This document shows positions 58,206-64,000 of a DNA stretch of 64,000 bases, piece after piece. A program made the translations under genes and the position numbers. Source of the DNA: Rhinopomastus cyanomelas (lineage: Eukaryota; Chordata; Aves; Bucerotiformes; Rhinopomastidae); NCBI GenBank assembly GCA_013400115.1, contig VXBP01003659.1, positions 186,001-250,000 on the forward strand, read 5' to 3'. The notes beneath the pieces were generated by a model, which saw only the letters and a program-made list of their open reading frames with translations, made no database searches and was not told the DNA's origin. Position 1 is the stretch's first letter. Each line of letters opens with the position of its first letter.

Positions 58206-61200
58206 CTGTGTGTATGTGTGTCATAGTCCTCCACCATTATTGTGAATCTTCTGAGATTAAACATTGATGGAAGTAATTATATATTGTTATATTGAGGAAA
58301 ATCAGCATCTGAAGGTTCTGTATTCAAGGATGCTACATCCAGAGAATTGTATACGTCTGTAATTAGGAGCAAATATTTTAATAAGGTTGCACAGAGATAA
58401 TACCCAAGACTGCAATAGTGAAATGTCAACCAGAAGTAAAAACACAGAATCTAATATCAGCATGGAATTGATTCACTAGAAGCAGCAAATTTAATAAGCC
58501 TGCTGGATTGTTGTTGGTAGATGCTTTCTGAGCATCACAGCAAAGATGTCATTTGTAGTTTGGTTATAGGTTTTTGAAAGCATTTAATTTTAGTATCCTG
58601 AACCCAGTATCTAGACTTCATTATAACTATGTAGATGCCCAGAAGAGAGATTGCTGGCTTATTCGTGGGGCCGAACTGCAAAGGAGCTTTGCAGTAGTGA
58701 CACATGAGAGCAGGAGCTTATTTTTGTTTTATTGGAAACTCTCCTGGTCTGAGTAGGAGAGGCAAGGACTGGTTTTACTCATTATATCAGGAGAGCATCT
58801 ATGGGTTAATTATGAGAGTCATCCAACAGCACGTTGTCTAGAATAGATGTCTTAAGTGGAAAGGATATGTTCATGTCTGTGGCAATAGGACAATTGAACT
58901 GAAGGGGAAGGCTGGGCATTTTATTTTTTATTTTTTTCCAAGGGATAAATGGCACAAATTTACATTTTCAGACCTTTGTGTGCAGTCTGGGTTTCTGAAA
59001 GGCTGATTAAAATGGATGTGCCAGTGAAGTGTTGCTTGGCAGCGTAAAATGTACTTACTGCCTGGAGATGACAGAGTAGCTGAGAACTTCAGGAAAAAGT
59101 GAAAAGCTTGCACCTCAGACTGAGTTTGCAATGAGTGCCATGTACTAGAGGAAATAAAAAATAGGCTTAGTTTTTTGTTGTGAAGAATTATGACTGTTGA
59201 AATACAGATCTTCTCTAAGTGATGTGGAGGATGGTAACTGTGATCATCAAAGGAAATGCAAGGCAATGATTAATAAACCCTGTGTCAAGACCAGGGAATT
59301 ACAAAAAAGGAGAGATGTGTATCTAGTAGGCAGAGTGTACGTTTTCATGCTGGTGAGAAAAATGAAGTTTGCCAGAGGCAAGAACATTTGAAACTTGATT
59401 TATGATTATCTACTTTAAGATAATCTCCTCCTCAAAAGTACTCTGAAAATACTTTTAGGTTTCGAATATAATTTAATTTATGGATAAATAATATCAAATA
59501 GATTGCATCTCCCTCTACTCTAGAGATACAAATACGTCACTTTAATATGTAAGAAATTTGTGGGGAGGGATATGCCTTTTAAGGTTTTAAGTGGATTCAA
59601 AATAGCAATATAGAAAAATCTTTAACCTACAATTACTGCAGAAATCCACTGTAGTCATTTAGATTAATATTCGAATTACTTGGTAAACAGTCGGATGGTA
59701 GCGTATTGGCAGAGTAATGTAATTCAGCCTCAGTGAGCGTTCGGAAAGGTTTGTTTCAGTTAATAGTTGCTAATGCTGCTTTTAAAGTGCATTTTCATAG
59801 CAAAATAGGGCATCAAGTGATAAATCTTTTTGTTTTTTGAGTGGTACGTGTATTAGCAGAAAATGTAATTGCAGTAATGATGTCTGTGAAATGAGCTCTA
59901 GTGATTTGAAAAGTAGCAGTGTAATTCTAGGAATCTGTTAGAACGGAGTGTCAAAATGACAGAAGGATGAGGTATGTCAGTATGAAAGGAACCTAAGAGT
60001 AGCTTGCTGCTGTTGAGTTCTCATACTAGCCTGTAGAATATGGGACCAGTGCATGTTGTTCCTCCGGTTTAGCATGTTTGTATTAGGGTGGTAGCTGTTC
60101 ACCTAGTAATTGCTGACGTGTGAATGACTAAGCTTCATAGAATAACAGTGACTCCTGCATGACTAGGACTTGATTGCCAGAGTGTTCTCGGAGCCAGTCT
60201 TAGTAACATAGACTTAGGTTTATAGTGTTGTGTTTTAACCCGTCAGTACATAAATAGATCGAGTGCTAAGAGTAATGCCAACTGCAAGTACTGAAGAATG
60301 CTAATTTTGAAGGAAGGTTTGATTTCCCCGCTATGCTCTCAAGATAAATAGAGTAACAATTCTTATGGTTGACTTCCTGTGGTAGAACATGAAGTGCCAC
60401 CAGAATAAAAATATCTAAAGGATAGAAACAGATTATAAGAAAAGCCCTCCCATTTAAGTACATCTGGAAATACAGTAGAAGCCAGAGGGTGTGGTGGCTG
60501 CATTTAAGTTGCATGGATTTCAAAATTATAAGCATGATAAAAACATAAAGTTTTCAATTTGTTTTCCGTCAGTTGTTACTGTAGATGATCATGGGGAAAT
60601 TTAATTTTCCACTGGCACTCTTCACAGGAAGTCAGGATGTGGCCTTAATAGAAATTGAAGACTTATTAAGGAAGTTAAAGGGCAATTTGAAAAACTCAAG
60701 TGATGTAAGTACCAAGGAGAGCTGCCTGTTCATTTGAAGGTTCTGAGAAAACAGTGACACTGTCAAGATTGTACAATGTGAAGGCTCTGTCCCTGCGGGA
60801 CCACTTGCGCTATCTGAATGAGCGAGTAGTGAAAAATTGCATTCTTGCTCCACTTGCTTTGTGAGAAACTCATTTCCTGTGAAAGTAGATTATAGCTGTG
60901 CTGATGCATGTGTCATCACCATCCTCAGATTGAATCATTATAGTTTATTATAGTGGCAAGTAGAGGTGAAGATGACAAACTTCAGGTTTTGTGCAATGTA
61001 GAACTGCAGCCATGGGTTGCAGGAGGTACTAAGACTGTGCAGCAGTGAAGCACATTGAACTGCTGTGCTTCTAATGAAGTGTTGTCAGTATCCCCTGTAT
61101 GGCTGTTTTTTACTGTTCATGACAGACTAGCATAGCCCTGTGTTTCTGATTCCTTAAGACTTTGCAGACTGTATTTGCTGTTTGCGGTGTTGCTAGGCCT

Positions 61201-61799
61201 TGCTTGCTTGTTCTTGTTCTCAGTGAAAGGTGCTTCCTTGAGTCATGAGCAGGCTTTGCATTCCTTGTGAGTATTACTCTGGTTGTTAAGACCTGGAAGT
61301 ATTTTGAATGCTTCTGCTGCAGTAATTGTTGAGGAGTACCGATTTCTTTCCAGCCAGCTCCGCTATTTGGGTGTTTTCAGTAGCAATGAGGATTGAGATT
61401 TTTCTTGTAGTCTGCTCCCGTTCTTAACTACTGTTGATATAGAGCCATGCAGAGTAATATTTTTTTGTTTGGTGTGGGTATTTTGAGACTTCAGGGGTTT
61501 TTTTGGTGGTGATTATTGTTTTGGGGAGGGATAAAAACACATCTAAGTGCCAGTAGGAAAACCTGTACAGCTGACAGTGTCTGCACTGGGGAGTTGTGTT
61601 CATGCATAGCACTCTGTGGAGTTGAGATCATTGCGTCAGTTCAGGCACGTAGCTCTCTCCTTGGGTTGTGTGTCAGTATGAACTAGGAGACTTCTGTTTG
61701 TTCCTTTACAACTATTTTCTGTTGGTCTTCTGTAGGTCTTGCTAGCCTTCTTGTCTGTGTGCTGCTGTATAACAGAGTGTGCGTTTTCAGGCATCTGGC

Positions 61800-61893
61800 G
61801 CTTAGGGATATGGTCTAGTGGTCAGACACTAGGAGAAAAGGTTGGACTCGACAACCCTGGAGGTCCTTTCCAGCCATGATGATTCTATGACAG
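61800..61893 (+). mobile_element. CR1 3' terminal fragment in intron 7
   Basis: GGGATATGGTCTAGTGGTCA, GGTTGGACTCGACAACCCTG GAGGTCCTTTCCAGCC, ATGATTCTATGAC. Confidence 0.88.
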
Positions 61894-62559
61894 TCTCCTG
61901 GCAGGAGGTGAACTCTTCAGAACAATTTTCTCACTTGGCTAATTGGGGACTCCTTGGAGAACACCTTTCAGCAGAAAGAGGGTAGGAAGGTGGGACGCCT
62001 GGAATTAATTCAGTATCACATGATGACGTAAGTTGTGATACTTAAGGTTGTGACTTAAGTAACAGGCTTGTTGGCACAGGCGAGATTAGTGATCGTACTC
62101 CCTTCTTGTAGAAGGGTCCTGTGATACTTCATCTCTTTGGTTTGACACTTGTGGTGTGCTGCTGTGTCCCATGTGAAATGAGTGTGTGTATAGATAAGTG
62201 CTTAGAGAGAAGTTTCTTGGCAATAACTAGAGCTTTTTGAAATGAAGTGTGGGCACGCTCACTGACAGTGTGCCTGCTGGCTTCTTTTCCAAGGTGTGTC
62301 TGAGAGGAGCAGGGCTTGTTGCAGCCGCCTTCTATTGCCATATAAGGAGGAGCTCAGGACACACATGGTCACACTTAGGATTTTACATGTGAAAAACTAA
62401 CCTTGAAAAAAACCAACCAACCACCTAGTTGCTGGTGATCTTTCATTATTGTTGAGGGTGTGATACTGCTGGTAGAGGTGGGTGGGGAGGGCAGGGCAAT
62501 TTTATTTTGATCACTTGCAAGGAACCTTTCCCAGAGTGTGACTACACTGTTACACACGG

Positions 62560-62992
62560 TGCTGGAGAGAGTCTGGGAAGTGCCACAAAGATGATCAGAG
62601 CTGAGGAAAGGCTGCGAGAACTGTGTTTGTTCAGCCTTGAGACAAGGTACCTTGGGAAGAGCTTATCACCACGTTCCAGTATTTAAAGGGTGGCTACTAA
62701 GAAAATGGAGACTCCCTTTTTACAAGGAATCACATGGAAAAGAGGAGGCATAATGGGTACAAATTAATTCTGGAAAGATTTCATTTGGGCACAAGAGGAA
62801 AATGTTTCACAGTTGAGAACAATCAGCCATTGGAATAATCTCCCCAGGGGAGTGGTGAATTCCCAACAGCGGACACTTAAGATTCAGCTCAACAGGGTGC
62901 TGGGCCATCTTGTTTGGATCATGTTTTTTGCCAAGAAATGTTGGACAGGATGATTCTTGATGTCCCTTCCAACCTGGAATTCTATGACTTAA
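62560..62992 (+). mobile_element. Old CR1 LINE 3' fragment, about 430 bp, in intron 7
   Basis: GCCACAAAGATGATCAGAGC, TGTTCAGCCTTGAGACAAGG, GGTGGCTACTAAGAAAATGG, CATAATGGGTACAAATTAAT, GGACAGGATGATTCTTGATG TCCCTTCCAACCTGGAATTC TATGACTT. Diverged, so probably an older insertion. Confidence 0.9.
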
Positions 62993-63388
62993 TGATGACA
63001 GTAGATTTTGCTTTGTCAGTGTTGTGGAAAGTGTAGTTTAAGCTGACTTTCCAGCACAGTTTTTCTTCAGTGGCTGAGTTTTTTTTGAGATGATGTCTAG
63101 ACTGTCAGATTTCTATACTTTTATTATATTTTATTTTCCCACTACCTAGCAGTTCTGATTAAAGATGGACCACTTATTCTTGTACATTGACTGCTAATGG
63201 TAATTTTTTAAATTATTTAATGAGCTCTGGAAATGTCAGCTGTGGTAATCTATTTTGTGGGAAAGGACAGCCTTGCCAGCCTAGACCTAGCAGAGTTGAA
63301 CTTCACTTCCCTGATGCATTGTATGAAAATAGCTGTGTTGCTTTCATACCCAGCAGGCACCCTAAGCCTGTGCTATGATCAAAATACT

Positions 63389-63436
63389 TAAGTCCTTTAA
63401 AAGTCCTTTTAAAGTCCTTTTAAGAACTTTAAGTCC
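63389..63436 (+). repeat. Short tandem repeat of AAGTCCTTTT units
   Basis: Three to four near-identical 11-13 bp units (AAGTCCTTTTA) with a related inverted piece, AAGAACTTTAAGTCCT, at the end. Confidence 0.8.
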
Positions 63437-64000
63437 TACCTACCAGAACTTGAATGTGTTGGAAAGCCCATTGCAGATGCAACCAAGCTGTCTCAGTAGA
63501 AGCTAGCTCACGTCCAGAGTGGACCTGAAGGCGTGTGCGTCAGTCCAGCATTAAACAAAGGATCTAATTTTTGTATTTGAACGTGTGATTTATTTGTTCT
63601 TTTTCACCATGTGTGTATATAAAGCACTTTTATACCTAATGTAACTTGGTTGAATGGATTAATTGCTAAGATGAGCTGCGTCTTCACCTCATGCTTTGTA
63701 TTCGTAAGAAATACAAACTTAGTTGCAGGTGTTTCCATTTTCTTGGATCTCATATTGAGCTGTTAGTGCTTCAAGTAAAAGGAAGGCACGAGCAGAATGT
63801 AAATGGAATAAAATCCAGTTGTGTCCGTTTTCCTGTTGTGTAATGGAGATGGAAAAAACATACAAAATAGGACCTTTTTAGAGTGTTTTCAGAGTTGTAA
63901 CTGATGTCAGGTTAAGAGTTCGTGTGAATTTCTCTGTTCACAGACATCCCTTCAGAAATACCAATTACTAGTGAAAATAAATTTTACTTTTTTAAAAAAA

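Larger units (their letters stand above)
57809..64000 (+). other. PTBP2 intron 7 (partial, runs off the window)
   Basis: At least 6.19 kb of AT-rich intron. It contains three plus-strand CR1 elements (57905-58205, 61800-61893, 62560-62992) and a short AAGTCCTTTT tandem repeat near 63389. No eighth PTBP2 exon is found. Confidence 0.85.

Noticed and set aside
61801..61830. tRNA-like phrase GGTCTAGTGGTC
   Set aside because: It resembles a tRNA A-box by chance but belongs to a CR1 3' end, with no B-box or acceptor stem.
57809..64000. Search for PTBP2 exon 8 (ALDGQNIYNACC segment)
   Set aside because: No matching coding sequence was found, so it must lie beyond the window.
1..64000. tRNA, snRNA, CRISPR array or bacterial-type operon
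   Set aside because: No cloverleaf, snRNA core, or regularly spaced array was seen. Spliceosomal introns and CR1 show vertebrate nuclear DNA.

Overview
The window is nuclear DNA from a bird. The main evidence is the many CR1 LINE 3' ends, recognisable by the avian CR1 core reading GGGATTGGAAGGGACC on the minus strand or GGTCCCTTCCAATCCCTGATG on the plus strand, usually ending in octamers such as ATTCTGTG. The single protein-coding gene I can name is vertebrate PTBP2. The sequence alone does not fix the species. Many CR1 copies are similar to one another, which suggests fairly recent CR1 activity in the lineage.

Layout. Positions 1 to about 32,000 are a non-coding flank: moderately GC-rich unique sequence broken up by about 20 CR1 fragments in both orientations. 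They include a perfect-period three-copy 90-bp tandem array and a head-to-head CR1 palindrome. The flank also holds a GT microsatellite, a 92-bp duplication, a 53-bp minisatellite, two or three AT-rich homeodomain/POU-motif clusters that look like candidate enhancers, one isolated signal-peptide-like ORF with a splice donor, and two TATA-like sites. I could not assign any complete gene there.

Positions about 32,090 to 33,070 form a CpG island. It is a TATA-less promoter with NRF1-like and YY1-like motifs and contains exon 1 of PTBP2 (polypyrimidine tract-binding protein 2, the neuronal PTB). From there to the right edge the window is the 5' half of PTBP2 on the plus strand. Seven coding exons (32,416-32,423; 33,952-33,982; 45,978-46,053; 52,991-53,163; 53,553-53,696; 57,457-57,621; 57,698-57,808) splice in frame. 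They encode residues 1-236: the N-terminal nuclear localisation region, all of RRM1, the linker and most of RRM2. The remaining exons lie beyond position 64,000.

The most interesting signals are in PTBP2. A strong-context upstream ATG opens an 83-codon reading frame that, after splicing of exons 1 and 2, ends inside exon 2 and overlaps the PTBP2 start out of frame. Intron 5 contains a possible 15-nt in-frame microexon. Intron 2 contains a possible 89-nt cassette exon that would bring in an immediate stop. CR1 copies vanish from about 31.6 to 48.6 kb, covering the promoter and the 12-kb intron 2, in sharp contrast with the dense flank.
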